A DNA stretch of 64,000 nt from Rhodovulum robiginosum (GCF_003944755.1 NZ_RWGU01000038.1:1-64000); one strand, 5' to 3'; numbered from the stretch's first letter, positions 44,356 through 53,764 are shown. Made by a program: numbers and translations. Notes: generated by a model from the sequence alone, not told the origin.

Positions 44356-44386
44356 GGGCTTGCGCCTTCCGCTCGGTCTGCGGGCT

Positions 44387-44415
44387 CAGATAAGCCGGGG
44401 CGACGGGAATTGCAA
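44387..44415 (-). promoter_or_regulatory. Promoter candidate for accD-folC
   Basis: On the minus strand TTGCAA (44415-44410) and TATCTG (44392-44387) are separated by 17 bases, 31 bases before the accD start. The -35 is identical to those of rpmC and mbfA in this window. Confidence 0.55.
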
Positions 44416-44429
44416 TCGGGCGCAGGCGC

Positions 44430-45308
44430 CTAGAGAAGCGCGCGCAACAGCCGCCACATCACGATAATGGTAAGGAATTCCAGCGCCAGGCCGATCGGTG
44501 CGACGGTTTGCTCGCTCACGTCGTAGGGGGTGACGAAAAGCGACAGGCCGTTGATCGTGCCCTTGACCGACAGCACCAGCAGCGAGCCGAAATTATTGAC
44601 GAAGTGCCACCCCATGGCGGCGCCCAGGCTGCCCGTCCGCTCGGTCAGGTCGGCGGCGGCCAGCGCGAAGATCAGGATGCTGATCAGCACGAAGACGTTC
44701 GTCATCCCGGCCTCGGGGTTGTAGTGCAGCGCCGAGAAGAGGACCGCGGGCAGCCCCATCCAGACCACGCGGGCGGCGAAACGCGCGGCGAGTTGCTGTT
44801 GCAGGTAGCCGCGGAACAGCATTTCCTCGGACGCGATCTGCACGAAGAGCAGCGGCAGCGCGATCGGCAGCAGCATCAGCCAGCGGCCCGGGGCGAGATT
44901 GGCCTCCGGACGCTCGATCAGCCAGCCGATCGCAAGAAGCAGCGCGTAGACCGGCACCAGGATTTGGAGCGTGCGGAAAAAGTCGCGCATGGTCTCGCGC
45001 CGCGGGCCGAACAGCGTCTCGACCCCGCGGAAATGCATCGCCTGCGTTGCAACGACCACGCCCAGCCCCATGCCGAGGAACGTGGCCAGCAGAAACAGCG
45101 TCTGGCCGGGCTCGGTCGGTTTGGTCAGGCTTTGCAACCAGCCGATCACCGCGAGCGGCGCCTGCAGCACCGGGACCAGCCCGATCACCATGAAGATGGT
45201 CGCGCCGGTATAGATCAGCAGCATCACCAGCAGCCCGGCGAACAGCCGCCAAAGCTCTGGGTAGACGCGGGCGGGGGCGATGTAGTCTTCGAATTCCGGG
45301 GCGCGCAT
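44430..45308 (-). CDS. CPBP-family intramembrane metalloprotease-like protein, copy 1
   Basis: The 292-residue multi-pass membrane protein has the CPBP (Abi) signature: E161-E162-x3-R166 in SEEMLFRGYLQQ, H195 in FSALHYN, and H235 with N238 in WHFVNN, the proposed metal-site residues. The start at 45308 is chosen because it aligns with copy 2 residue for residue up to H195; an ATG at 45320 adds four residues. Substrate and role are unknown. Copy 2 lies directly upstream in the same orientation. Confidence 0.88.
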   Translation of the reverse strand: MRAPEFEDYIAPARVYPELWRLFAGLLVMLLIYTGATIFMVIGLVPVLQAPLAVIGWLQSLTKPTEPGQTLFLLATFLGMGLGVVVATQAMHFRGVETLFGPRRETMRDFFRTLQILVPVYALLLAIGWLIERPEANLAPGRWLMLLPIALPLLFVQIASEEMLFRGYLQQQLAARFAARVVWMGLPAVLFSALHYNPEAGMTNVFVLISILIFALAAADLTERTGSLGAAMGWHFVNNFGSLLVLSVKGTINGLSLFVTPYDVSEQTVAPIGLALEFLTIIVMWRLLRALL

Positions 45309-45375
45309 GGGCTCTCGCATCTGTTCGGTAAGTCTCGCGCGGGCAAGCTAGCCCGGCTGCGGCGGATCGTCCATC

Positions 45376-46260
45376 TCAGACGCGCAGCGCCACCCGGCAG
45401 GTCAGCCACGACAGGCCGATGACGGCGAAATCTATGGCGATCAGCGGCTGCATCGCCTCCGAGCTGGCAGAAAAGGCATAGGTATAGAGCGAAAGCCCAG
45501 AGGCTGCGCCGGGCAAAGACGTCACCAGCACCGCCAGCACGTTGTTGGCGAAATGCAGCCCGATAGCCGCGCCCAGCGTGCCGGTGCGCGCTGTCAGATC
45601 GGCCGCGCAGAGGCTGAACAACCCCGCCCAGAGCGCCAGGTATTTGGCGTTTTCCCCGGCCGTTTCGGGCATGTAGTGACCGACGGCGAACAGCGCGGCG
45701 GGCACGCCCATCCAGACAACGCGCCTGTTGAAGCGCGCGGCGAGCTGCTGCTGCAGATAGCCGCGGAACAGCAGTTCTTCGGCCGAGGTTTGCACCAGAA
45801 GCGCGGGCAGCGCCAGCGGCAGCAGCGTCAGCCACGTGCCGAACGTGACGTTGCGGTAGACCTCGACATCGGTCGGCAGCAACACCCCGAGACCGGCGTA
45901 GAGCACCCCCAACGCCGCGGTGACCTGGGCGAAATCGGCATAGGCGCGAAAGAACGGGCCGGTCAGACCGAATGGCCGACGGTCCTGCAGCAGACGCGCG
46001 GCGACGAAGATACCGACGGCGAGAAATCCAAAGGAATAAAGCAGCAGCAGCGTTTCGGTGCTGGTCAGGGTCGATGTGAAGACACCGTGAAACACCGCTG
46101 TCGCGGCGGCGTCACCCATTGCCAGGGCGGCCAGCCCGTAGGAGGTGTAGACGAGAGCCTGATAGACAGCGCCGGCCAGCAAGAGGCCCAGCCCCAACCG
46201 CCAGAGGTCGGGCCGGGCCCGCGCCGGACGGACGAGTATCTCGTGGTGGTAGTAGCCCAT
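45376..46260 (-). CDS. CPBP-family intramembrane metalloprotease-like protein, copy 2
   Basis: A 294-residue paralogue of the neighbouring gene. It has SAEELLFRGYLQQQLAARF with E161, E162 and R166, then VVWMGVPAALFAVGHYMPE with H195, and GLHFANN with H236. The N termini share the pattern MxxxxxEx(I/V)xPARxxPxLWRL. The ATG at 46260 has AGGGGTG before it. The 67-base gap to copy 1 contains no terminator, so the two are probably cotranscribed. Confidence 0.88.
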   Translation of the reverse strand: MGYYHHEILVRPARARPDLWRLGLGLLLAGAVYQALVYTSYGLAALAMGDAAATAVFHGVFTSTLTSTETLLLLYSFGFLAVGIFVAARLLQDRRPFGLTGPFFRAYADFAQVTAALGVLYAGLGVLLPTDVEVYRNVTFGTWLTLLPLALPALLVQTSAEELLFRGYLQQQLAARFNRRVVWMGVPAALFAVGHYMPETAGENAKYLALWAGLFSLCAADLTARTGTLGAAIGLHFANNVLAVLVTSLPGAASGLSLYTYAFSASSEAMQPLIAIDFAVIGLSWLTCRVALRV

Positions 46261-46378
46261 GGCACACCCCTGCTCGTAACGCGACCCTAGACCGCCAGCG
46301 GTGCCTCCATCAATCGCTTGTGCGCCCGCGCCGCGCCGACTATTCCGGGAAACACCGAATTTCCTGCCGGAGGTTTCC

Positions 46379-48112
46379 ATGCTCAAGCGCCCGACCGACA
46401 AGTCCCGCCTGCCCAGCCGCTACACCACCGAGGGACCGGCCCGCGCGCCGCACCGCTCGTATTATTACGCGATGGGGATTTCCGAAGAAGAGATCCACCA
46501 GCCTTTCGTGGGCGTCGCCACCTGCTGGAACGAGGCCGCGCCTTGCAATATCGCGCTGAACCGGCAGGCCCAGGCGGTAAAGATGGGCGTCAAGGAGTCC
46601 CACGGCACCCCGCGCGAGTTTACCACCATCACCGTGACCGATGGCATCGCCATGGGCCACGAAGGGATGCGCTCGTCACTGGCCAGCCGCGAGGCCATCG
46701 CCGACACGGTCGAGCTGACCATGCGCGGGCATTGCTATGACGCGCTGGTGGGTCTGGCAGGCTGCGATAAGTCGCTGCCGGGCATGATGATGGCCATGGT
46801 CCGGCTCAACACGCCGTCGGTCTTCATCTACGGCGGCTCGATCCTGCCGGGCCGGCACGAGGGGCGCGATGTGACCGTTCAGGACGTGTTCGAGGCCGTG
46901 GGCCAGAACCAGGCCGGCAACATGTCCGACGCGGCGCTGATCGCGCTGGAAAAGGTGGCCTGCCCCTCGGCCGGCGCCTGCGGCGGACAGTTCACCGCCA
47001 ACACCATGGCCTGCGTGTCCGAGGCGATCGGCCTGGCGCTGCCCAACTCGTCGGGCGCGCCCGCGCCCTACGAAAGCCGCGACCAGTATTGCGAGGCCTC
47101 CGGCCGCGCGGTGATGGAGCTGATCGAGAAAAACATCCGCGCCCGCGACATCGTCACCCGCCAGGCACTGGAAAACGCCGCGCGGGTGGTGGCCTGTTCG
47201 GGCGGATCGACCAATGCCGGGCTGCACCTTCCCGCCATCGCCCATGAGGCGGGGATCGACTTCGATCTTTTCGACGTCACCGACATCTTCCGCGACACGC
47301 CCTATTTCGTCGACCTCAAGCCGGGCGGGAAATACGTGGCCAAGGACCTGTACGAGGTCGGCGGCGTGCCGGTCATCATGAAGGAGCTGCGCCGCGCAGG
47401 GCTGATCCACGAGGATTGCATGACCGTGACCGGGCGCAGCATCGGCGAAGAGATCGACCTCGTCGAGCGCGAGGCCGACGGGCGGGTGATCTACCCGGTC
47501 GATGCGCCGATCACCGCCACCGGCGGCGTCGTGGGGCTGAAGGGCAATCTCGCCCCCGAAGGCGCCATCGTGAAGGTCGCCGGCATGGCCGAGGAACACC
47601 AGGTCTTCACCGGCCCGGCCCGCGTTTTCGAATGCGAGGAAGACGCCTTTGCCGCGGTCAAGGCGCGCGACTACAACGAGGGCGAGGTGATCGTCATCCG
47701 CAACGAGGGCCCCGCGGGCGGCCCCGGCATGCGCGAGATGCTGGCCACCACCGCCGCGCTGTCGGGCCAGGGCATGGGCAAGAAGGTCGCGCTGATCACC
47801 GATGGGCGGTTTTCGGGCGCGACCCGGGGCTTTTGCGTGGGCCACGTCGGCCCCGAGGCCGCCCATGGCGGGCCCATCGCCCTGATCGAGACCGGCGACA
47901 CGATCACGATCGACGCGGTCAATGGCCGCCTGTCGGTGGATCTCTCCGACGAAGAGTTGACCGCGCGCAAGGCCGCCTGGCCGGGCCCGAAAGACACGAT
48001 CTACGGCTCCGGGGCGCTGTGGAAATACGCCCAGCTCGTGGGCTCTACCCGAAAGGGTGCGGTCACCCATCCTGGCGCCGATGGCGAAAAGCACGTCTAC
48101 ATGGACCTCTGA
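46379..48112 (+). CDS. ilvD: Dihydroxy-acid dehydratase
   Basis: IlvD catalyses the third step of valine and isoleucine synthesis and uses an iron-sulfur cluster. The 577-residue product shows [14 protein letters not shown] (first cluster Cys), [22 protein letters not shown] (second) and [28 protein letters not shown] (third), plus [35 protein letters not shown] precedes the ATG. A lipoprotein gene follows at once. Confidence 0.96.
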   Translation: MLKRPTDKSRLPSRYTTEGPARAPHRSYYYAMGISEEEIHQPFVGVATCWNEAAPCNIALNRQAQAVKMGVKESHGTPREFTTITVTDGIAMGHEGMRSSLASREAIADTVELTMRGHCYDALVGLAGCDKSLPGMMMAMVRLNTPSVFIYGGSILPGRHEGRDVTVQDVFEAVGQNQAGNMSDAALIALEKVACPSAGACGGQFTANTMACVSEAIGLALPNSSGAPAPYESRDQYCEASGRAVMELIEKNIRARDIVTRQALENAARVVACSGGSTNAGLHLPAIAHEAGIDFDLFDVTDIFRDTPYFVDLKPGGKYVAKDLYEVGGVPVIMKELRRAGLIHEDCMTVTGRSIGEEIDLVEREADGRVIYPVDAPITATGGVVGLKGNLAPEGAIVKVAGMAEEHQVFTGPARVFECEEDAFAAVKARDYNEGEVIVIRNEGPAGGPGMREMLATTAALSGQGMGKKVALITDGRFSGATRGFCVGHVGPEAAHGGPIALIETGDTITIDAVNGRLSVDLSDEELTARKAAWPGPKDTIYGSGALWKYAQLVGSTRKGAVTHPGADGEKHVYMDL

Positions 48113-48113
48113 G

Positions 48114-48767
48114 ATGCGCCGCGCCGCCGTTCCGTTCGCGGCGCTGGCACTGCTTGCGGGATGCATGGAAACGGGCGCCGGTGCGGGGACGGGCGGTTTC
48201 GCCTTCAGCCGCGCCGCGCCCCAGCGTATCGCGGTCAGCGACGCGACCGTGGTGGTCGTCGGCCCGCCGGGGTATTGCATCGACAGGCGCGCCAGCAGCG
48301 ACCGGGCCGAGGGGGCCTTTGTCCTGCTCGCCAATTGCGCGGCGCTGGGCGGCGGCACCGGCGCGGTGCCGCCGGTGCCCGCGATCCTGACCGCGACCGT
48401 GGCAAAGGAGGCGGCCCCGGCCCGTCCGGCCGCGCGCGCCGCGCTCTTGCGCCGCTACTTCGCCTCCGAGGCGGGCCGCGCGGCCCTGGCCCGCGATGGC
48501 CGGGCCGCAAGCGTGACGATCCTGGAAACCCGCAATGGCGACGGGCTGTTCCTGCTGCATGCCCGCGACACCAGCGCAGGGCGCGACGCGGGGCTGCGCG
48601 ACGATTACTGGCGCGCGATCTTCGAGGTGAACGGTCGCGTGGTCACGGCCTCGGTGCTGCCGTTCGAGGCCCGGCCGATCAGCGATGCCACCGCTCTGGC
48701 GCTTTTGCAGGGTCTTGCCGGGCGCACCCGCGCCGCCAGCGCGGCTGCCGATGGGCAAGACGCCTAA
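48114..48767 (+). CDS. Predicted lipoprotein of unknown function
   Basis: The 217-residue product has a lipoprotein signal with lipobox LLAGC (Cys17). The mature part is Ala/Arg-rich, with SDATVVVVGPPGYCIDRRASSDRAEGAFVLLANCAALGG, suggesting a disulfide between two Cys. No family is recognised. It begins one base after the ilvD stop, so translation is probably coupled to ilvD, though no functional link is apparent. Confidence 0.78.
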   Translation: MRRAAVPFAALALLAGCMETGAGAGTGGFAFSRAAPQRIAVSDATVVVVGPPGYCIDRRASSDRAEGAFVLLANCAALGGGTGAVPPVPAILTATVAKEAAPARPAARAALLRRYFASEAGRAALARDGRAASVTILETRNGDGLFLLHARDTSAGRDAGLRDDYWRAIFEVNGRVVTASVLPFEARPISDATALALLQGLAGRTRAASAAADGQDA

Positions 48768-48834
48768 ACCTGCGTGAAACGAATTGTTTAATAGGCTAAA
48801 CTCCGGCACGACGAACGAAAAACCGAGCCAGCGA

Positions 48835-49608
48835 ATGTCCAGACAGGCAGACACCCTGATCGACCGTTTGATGCACCGCCGTGCCCTGCGCCATTGGGAA
48901 CGCGCGGCGTCAAGGGCCGATGGCGTCGACCTGGGCGATCTGCGCGCGCTGCGCGGCCGCGCCCGCGCGCTGCGTCGGCGCATCGACCGGCTGTTATTCG
49001 TGGCCGACGGGCGGCTGACCCTGCCGCCCATCGGATCGAACGCGATTGCCAAGCCGCTGGGCACCGACTGGGCCTACCGGCCCCAGCTCTGGCGCGGGCC
49101 GATCGTACCGATCGGCGCCGCCTCGGTGGAGAGCAAGACCAAATTCGGCGACGAGGCGACGGTGTTTCACGATTGCCGGATCTCGGAGTTGACCGTGCGC
49201 CAACTGCGCAACACCCGCGCCGAGGATATCGCGCCCTTCGGTCTGCGCCTTGACGTGTTCCGCTTTGACGGCAGCTTTCTGTCGCTGGTGCTGGATCTGC
49301 CCCATTCGGCGGTGGAGGGGCTGAAAAAGCGCCATCTGCTGCGGCTTCAAACCGTTGTCGAGATGGAAAAACCCTTGGAAATCTTCGCCCGGCTCAACAT
49401 CCGCCACGGGCCGAACGTGGAACAGATCGTACGCGAATTGCCGCTGAACGAAGAGGACATCGTGGTGGAGTTCGACCTCGCCTACACAAAGCTCAACGAG
49501 AAGCGGGTCGAGCAGATGTGGATCGACCTGATCTTCGAGGGACCGGAAATGAACCAGATCATCCTGCGCGACGTGACCCTGAGCCGCCGGCCGAGGGCGC
49601 AGCTGTGA
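48835..49608 (+). CDS. Conserved hypothetical protein (possibly DUF6478-type)
   Basis: The 257-residue product has a helical basic N terminus (RLMHRRALRHWERAAS; LRALRGRARALRRRIDRLL) and a C-terminal half with predicted beta strands (TDWAYRPQLWRGPIVPIG; TVFHDCRISELTVRQLRNT; FRFDGSFLSLVLDLP). From memory it resembles a DUF6478-type family of roseobacters; this is not verified. No catalytic motif is seen. It is coupled to the next gene by GTGA. Confidence 0.75.
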   Translation: MSRQADTLIDRLMHRRALRHWERAASRADGVDLGDLRALRGRARALRRRIDRLLFVADGRLTLPPIGSNAIAKPLGTDWAYRPQLWRGPIVPIGAASVESKTKFGDEATVFHDCRISELTVRQLRNTRAEDIAPFGLRLDVFRFDGSFLSLVLDLPHSAVEGLKKRHLLRLQTVVEMEKPLEIFARLNIRHGPNVEQIVRELPLNEEDIVVEFDLAYTKLNEKRVEQMWIDLIFEGPEMNQIILRDVTLSRRPRAQL

Positions 49609-50000
49609 AAGATGTGACCGCCTCCGCCTTGCCGGTTCTCAAGCGCTCGCGGGTGATCTCGGGCACGTGGGAAGGTCTGCTCGACGGCGTCCCCGGCAGC
49701 GCCGATCCGCCTGCCATCGACATCGTTCATCTCGAACGGGTCCTGCCCGGGCTCGAGATCGCCGCGCTGAGGGACGACGCCGCCGACTGGCGCGCGACTT
49801 TGCCGATCCCGGCAGAGCTGCTGAGCGATGGGGTGCAAACCTTCGTCATCCGCGCCCATGAGGGCGGCGAGACGCTGGGCCATTTCACCATTGTCACCGG
49901 CCAGCCGCTGGAAGACGATATCCGCGCCGAGCTTGACCTGCTGCGCGCCGAACTGGACATGCTCAAGCGGGCCTTCCGGCGCCATTGCCGCGACACCTGA
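49605..50000 (+). CDS. Conserved hypothetical protein, coiled-coil C terminus
   Basis: The 131-residue product starts at a GTG that overlaps the previous stop. It shows SRVISGTWEGLLDGVPGSADPPAIDIVHL and ends in a heptad-patterned helix (DDIRAELDLLRAELDMLKRAFRRHC). No known family is recognised. The tight coupling to the upstream gene suggests that the two products work together. Confidence 0.7.
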   Translation: MKDVTASALPVLKRSRVISGTWEGLLDGVPGSADPPAIDIVHLERVLPGLEIAALRDDAADWRATLPIPAELLSDGVQTFVIRAHEGGETLGHFTIVTGQPLEDDIRAELDLLRAELDMLKRAFRRHCRDT

Positions 50001-50076
50001 GCGAACCGCAGCGGGTTTTGAGACCCGGTGCGCTTTCGGCTTGGCCCGATCTATCCTGTCCGCGTAGAACGGGGCG

Positions 50077-50418
50077 ATGACCGCGTTCCGCCCATTCCTG
50101 GCATTCGGGCTTGCCCTCGCCCTGGCGCTGAGTTCGCTCAGCCTCGCCGTGGCGCGCGGGCAGGGGGCGGCGACAGGTGAGATCGTGATCTGCACCGGGT
50201 TCGGGCTGCAGACGATCGCGCTGGATGCCGAGGGCAACCCGACGGGCCCGGCGCATGTCTGCCCCGACGGGGTGGCCGCGCTGGTGTCGCTGGCGGTGCT
50301 TCCGCCGGCCCTGCCGGCCCGGCCTGCCGCTGCACGGCTGCGCCGGTCGCGGCACCGGCGCTGTACCCGGCGCGGGCGCACCCCCGTTGCGGCAAGGGCC
50401 CGCGCGCCGCCGGCCTGA
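50077..50418 (+). CDS. Small secreted or membrane protein upstream of the copper chaperone
   Basis: The 113-residue product has an N-terminal hydrophobic segment (FLAFGLALALALSSLSLAVA), then GEIVICTGFGLQTIALDAEGNPTGPAHVCPDGVAALVSLAVLPPALP and an Arg-rich tail. The two Cys regions recall small Cys-containing proteins (DUF2946-like) found next to copper chaperones, but here the second motif is CPDG, not CPxC. The call is tentative. It lies 50 bases before the PCuAC gene. Confidence 0.65.
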   Translation: MTAFRPFLAFGLALALALSSLSLAVARGQGAATGEIVICTGFGLQTIALDAEGNPTGPAHVCPDGVAALVSLAVLPPALPARPAAARLRRSRHRRCTRRGRTPVAARARAPPA

Positions 50419-50468
50419 TTGCGCCTTTTACCGTTCCAAACACGCAATCAGACAGACGGGAGGACGCA

Positions 50469-50984
50469 ATGTCCCTGAAATCCACCGTTTTCGCGGCGCT
50501 GACCGCTGCCGTAACCGCCCTGCCGGCCCTTGCCCAGGGAATCGAGATCGAAGACCCCTATGCCCGCGCCTCGACGATGATGTCGAAATCGGGTGCCGCC
50601 TTCATGACGATCAAGAACACCGGCGAGGTTGACGACCGGCTGGTCGCCGCCGCCTCGGACGTGGCCGACAAGGTCGAGCTGCATACCCATATCGAGGACG
50701 CGGGCGGCATCATGAAGATGGTCCGGGTCGAAGAGGGCTTTCCCGTGCCCGCCGGCGGCACCCACATGCTGCAACGCGGCGGCGATCACGTGATGTTCCT
50801 TGGACTCACCCGGTCGCTGAACCACGGCGACACCGTCGAGGTCACGCTGAGCTTTGAAAAGGCCGGCGACGTGACCGTGACCATTCCGGTCGACCTGGAA
50901 CGTCAGCCGGGCGGGGCAATGATGAACCAAGGCAACATGCCCATGACGGGCGGCGCAATGGGCCAGGGGATGAACAATAACTGA
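50469..50984 (+). CDS. PCuAC-type periplasmic copper chaperone
   Basis: PCuAC proteins deliver copper to cytochrome oxidase in the periplasm. The 171-residue product has a signal peptide (about 1-23, ending ALAQG) and the metal motif: H72 and H74, M82 and M84, and H107-x-M109 (DHVMFLGL). After the domain, residues 150-171 form a Met-rich tail with six Met residues that could bind more copper. GGGAGG precedes the ATG. Confidence 0.92.
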   Translation: MSLKSTVFAALTAAVTALPALAQGIEIEDPYARASTMMSKSGAAFMTIKNTGEVDDRLVAAASDVADKVELHTHIEDAGGIMKMVRVEEGFPVPAGGTHMLQRGGDHVMFLGLTRSLNHGDTVEVTLSFEKAGDVTVTIPVDLERQPGGAMMNQGNMPMTGGAMGQGMNNN

Positions 50985-51006
50985 CGCGCCGACCGGGCGG
51001 CGGCCG

Positions 51007-53163
51007 CTAGCGGTTGCCGCCCAAAAGCGTGCCCAGCACATCGCGCAGCACGCGCTCGGCGGCATTGTCGGGCGCTCGCTGCTGCCGCGGGGCGCGGCGG
51101 TCCGGCACCGGCCCTTGGGGCTCTTGCGGCACCAGCATCGGCAACGGCCGCGGCGGCAGCCCCTCGTGCACGCGAACCATCGTCTCGTGCCAGATCTCGG
51201 CCGGCAGGCCGCCCCCGGTCACGCCCCTCAGCGGCGTGTTGTCGTCATAGCCCATCCAGATGCCCGTCACGTAGTCGGCGGTGAACCCGACGAACCAGGC
51301 GTCGCGCGCGGCCGAGGTGGTGCCGGTCTTTCCCGCCGCCTGGCGGCCGGGCAGCTTGGCCCGCTGGCCAGTGCCGGCCTCGACCACGCGGTGCATCATG
51401 TAGGTCAGGCTTTGCGCGGCGCGTTCGGAAATCACCCGTTCGCCCATGCCGCCCGACTGGTCCATCAGGGACGTGTTCTCGCCTTGCAGGCGCAGCTCGA
51501 CCAGGCCGTAGGGCGTGACCGACCGGCCGCCGTTCAGGATGCCCGCATAGGCACCGGTCATTTCGATCAGCGTCGATTCCGAGGCGCCGAGGGCCAGCGC
51601 CGGCCCCGCTGCCAGATCGCTTTCGATGCCGAAATCGGACGCCACACGGCGCACGTTCTCCAGCCCCACCGAATCGGCCACCCGGACGGCAGGCACGTTC
51701 AGCGAATGCTGCAACGCCTCGGCCAGCGTCACCCGGCCGCGGAACTTGTGGTCGTAATTCTCGGGCGAATAGGGCCCCGAGCCGGGCACGTTCAGGGTGA
51801 TGGGCTCGTCCACCACGGTGGCGTTGGGGGTGAAGCCGAGGTCGAGCGCGGCGGCGTAGACGAACGGCTTGAACGCCGAGCCGGTCTGCCTCAGCGCCAT
51901 TGTCGCACGGTTGAAGCCGCCCACGGCGGTGTTGCGCCCGCCCACCATGGCACGCACCGCCCCGTCGGCCGACATCACCAGGATCGCCGCTTCGGCCTTG
52001 GACCCGTCCTTGACCTTGGTCTCGAAGATCTCTTTCAGCGCGGCCTCGGCGGCGACCTGCAAATCGGGGTCGAACGTGGTGCGGATGACCACGTCCTCGG
52101 TGGTGTCGCGGGTCAGGAAATCGGGACCCGCGCCCATCACCCAGTCGGCGAAATAGCCGCCCGCACGGGCCTCGGCGGCCTCGGACAGCTCTGCCGGTGC
52201 GGCGCGGGCGACCGCGGCATCGGTGGCCGCGAGATAGCCCTGCGCCTGCATCAGCCCGATCACCAGGTTGGCCCGGTCGCGGGAGCGTTGCAGGTTGTTG
52301 GTGGGGGCGTAGGTGGTCGGCGCCTTCAACAGCCCCGCCAGCATCGCCGCCTCTGCGGTATTCACCTGGTTGGCCGACTTGCCGAAATAGCGTTGCGCGG
52401 CGGCCTCGAACCCGCGCGCGCCCGCCCCCAGGTAGGCCCGGTTGAGGTAGATCGTCAGGATCTCGTCCTTGGTATATTCCAGCTCCATCGCCAGGGCGAA
52501 GACCGCCTCCTTGGCCTTGCGCCACAGGGTGGTCCGCCGGCAATCGGCCTCGTACTCGGCCTCGGTCTTCCAGAGCTTCGGGTCGTAGCTGACGCCGAGG
52601 CACAGCAATTTGGCCGTCTGCTGGGTGATGGTCGAGCCGCCATGCCCCGACAGCGGCCCGCGCCCCTCGCTGAGATTGATGCGAATCGCGCTGGCGATGC
52701 CGCGCGGGTCGAGCCCCGGATGGCGGTAGAACCGCTTGTCCTCGGTGGCGATCACTGCGTGTTTTAGCACCGGCGCGACGGTGTCGGCGCTGATCTGCCC
52801 GCCGAACTGCTCGCCCCGCCAGGCGAAGACCTCGCCGTACCGGTCGAGCATCGTCACCGACCCGCGGGTGCGCCCGTCCAGCAGGTCGGTCATGGGCGGC
52901 AGGGTGGATTGCACGTAAATCACCGCACCGCCGAGCAGAATCGCCGTCACCAGCCCCAGCCGCGACACCAGCCGCCAGACCAGTCGCGCCAGCCAGCGGA
53001 AAAGCCGCCCAAAGATGCGCGTCACGAAGTTGCCGCTGCGCCGCGTGCGCTTGCGCGCGGGCGGGCGCCGCTTGGATTTGCGCGTTTTGGGGCGCGCCGA
53101 CTTTTTCGGATAGCGCCGTTCCGCGACGAGAGGTTTGCGTCCGCCTGATCTGCGCGTTGCCAT
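51007..53163 (-). CDS. Class A penicillin-binding protein (PBP1a-like transglycosylase/transpeptidase)
   Basis: A bifunctional peptidoglycan synthase of 718 residues. The cytoplasmic N terminus (1-65) is very basic (KKSARPKTRKSKRRPPARKRTRRS), then one membrane helix (about 73-90). The transglycosylase domain shows EDKRFYRHPGLDPRGIASAI and GGSTITQQTAKLL; the transpeptidase has S429-x-x-K (GSAFKPFVYAA), SVGLENV, and KTGTT. The short C terminus (PQGPVPDRRAPRQQR...) is Pro/Arg-rich. Confidence 0.94.
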   Translation of the reverse strand: MATRRSGGRKPLVAERRYPKKSARPKTRKSKRRPPARKRTRRSGNFVTRIFGRLFRWLARLVWRLVSRLGLVTAILLGGAVIYVQSTLPPMTDLLDGRTRGSVTMLDRYGEVFAWRGEQFGGQISADTVAPVLKHAVIATEDKRFYRHPGLDPRGIASAIRINLSEGRGPLSGHGGSTITQQTAKLLCLGVSYDPKLWKTEAEYEADCRRTTLWRKAKEAVFALAMELEYTKDEILTIYLNRAYLGAGARGFEAAAQRYFGKSANQVNTAEAAMLAGLLKAPTTYAPTNNLQRSRDRANLVIGLMQAQGYLAATDAAVARAAPAELSEAAEARAGGYFADWVMGAGPDFLTRDTTEDVVIRTTFDPDLQVAAEAALKEIFETKVKDGSKAEAAILVMSADGAVRAMVGGRNTAVGGFNRATMALRQTGSAFKPFVYAAALDLGFTPNATVVDEPITLNVPGSGPYSPENYDHKFRGRVTLAEALQHSLNVPAVRVADSVGLENVRRVASDFGIESDLAAGPALALGASESTLIEMTGAYAGILNGGRSVTPYGLVELRLQGENTSLMDQSGGMGERVISERAAQSLTYMMHRVVEAGTGQRAKLPGRQAAGKTGTTSAARDAWFVGFTADYVTGIWMGYDDNTPLRGVTGGGLPAEIWHETMVRVHEGLPPRPLPMLVPQEPQGPVPDRRAPRQQRAPDNAAERVLRDVLGTLLGGNR

Positions 53164-53226
53164 TGCCCGTGTGCCTGCCTTTTACCTTTTTTCGATACTC
53201 TATCGTGCCGTGGCGCGCTTGTGGAG

Positions 53227-53256
53227 CGGCTAGCCGCCCAAGCGCGGATTTGTCAA
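53227..53256 (-). promoter_or_regulatory. Promoter candidate for the penicillin-binding protein gene
   Basis: On the minus strand TTGACA (53256-53251) is followed 18 bases later by TAGCCG (53232-53227). The -35 is a perfect consensus; the -10 is weak. Confidence 0.35.
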
Positions 53257-53283
53257 TAGCGTAAAAAATAAGCAGCGCATGCG

Positions 53284-53304
53284 AAATGTGCAAAAAATGT
53301 GCAA
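53284..53304. repeat. Direct repeat in the PBP-glnK divergent region
   Basis: AAATGTGCAA occurs at 53284-53293 and again at 53295-53304, exactly 11 bases apart, in an AT-rich patch. One helical turn spacing suggests a protein-binding site. The rest of the 262-base gap (53164-53425) holds no gene. Confidence 0.45.
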
Positions 53305-53425
53305 TTTGCCCTTGAAATGAGATTTGTCGCACCGGGGGGTTTATTGCCTCACTGGCCCCTTCCGCCCCTTCTTGCCGCTGTGAATTCCCCCGCAGGGCGA
53401 CCTGCCAAACCGGAAGGGTTCTGAC

Positions 53426-53764
53426 GTGAAACTGATCATTGCTGCAATCAAGCCGTTCAAGCTGGAGGAGGTGAGGGAGGCCCTCACCGCCATCGGCGTG
53501 CGCGGCATGATGGTGACCGAGATCAAGGGCTTTGGCTCGCAATCGGGCCACACGGAAATCTATCGCGGTGCCGAGTATGCCGTGAATTTCGTGCCCAAGG
53601 TCAAACTGGAAATCGTGGTGCCCGCCGCGATGGCAGACCAGGTGGTTGAAACCATCGCCACGACCGCAAAAACCGACAAGATCGGCGACGGCAAAATTTT
53701 CGTCCTCGATGTGAGCCAGGCGGTTCGCGTCCGCACGGGCGAGACCGACGAAGACGCCATCTGA
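53426..53764 (+). CDS. glnK: PII nitrogen-regulatory protein (GlnK/GlnB)
   Basis: The 112-residue trimer-forming PII protein senses 2-oxoglutarate and ATP/ADP. The T-loop GHTEIYRGAEYAVNF contains Y46 and the uridylylation site Y51, and the C-terminal GDGKIFVLDVSQAVRVRTGETDEDAI is standard. It starts GTG, 35 bases before amtB; this pairing means it most likely gates AmtB, hence glnK. The start codon is GTG at 53426. No clear sigma-54 site was found upstream. Confidence 0.94.
   Translation: MKLIIAAIKPFKLEEVREALTAIGVRGMMVTEIKGFGSQSGHTEIYRGAEYAVNFVPKVKLEIVVPAAMADQVVETIATTAKTDKIGDGKIFVLDVSQAVRVRTGETDEDAI

Noticed and set aside
53340-53425. Sigma-54 promoter ahead of glnK
   Set aside because: TGGCCCCTTCCGCC has GG and GC only 8 bases apart; the -24/-12 spacing must be 10.
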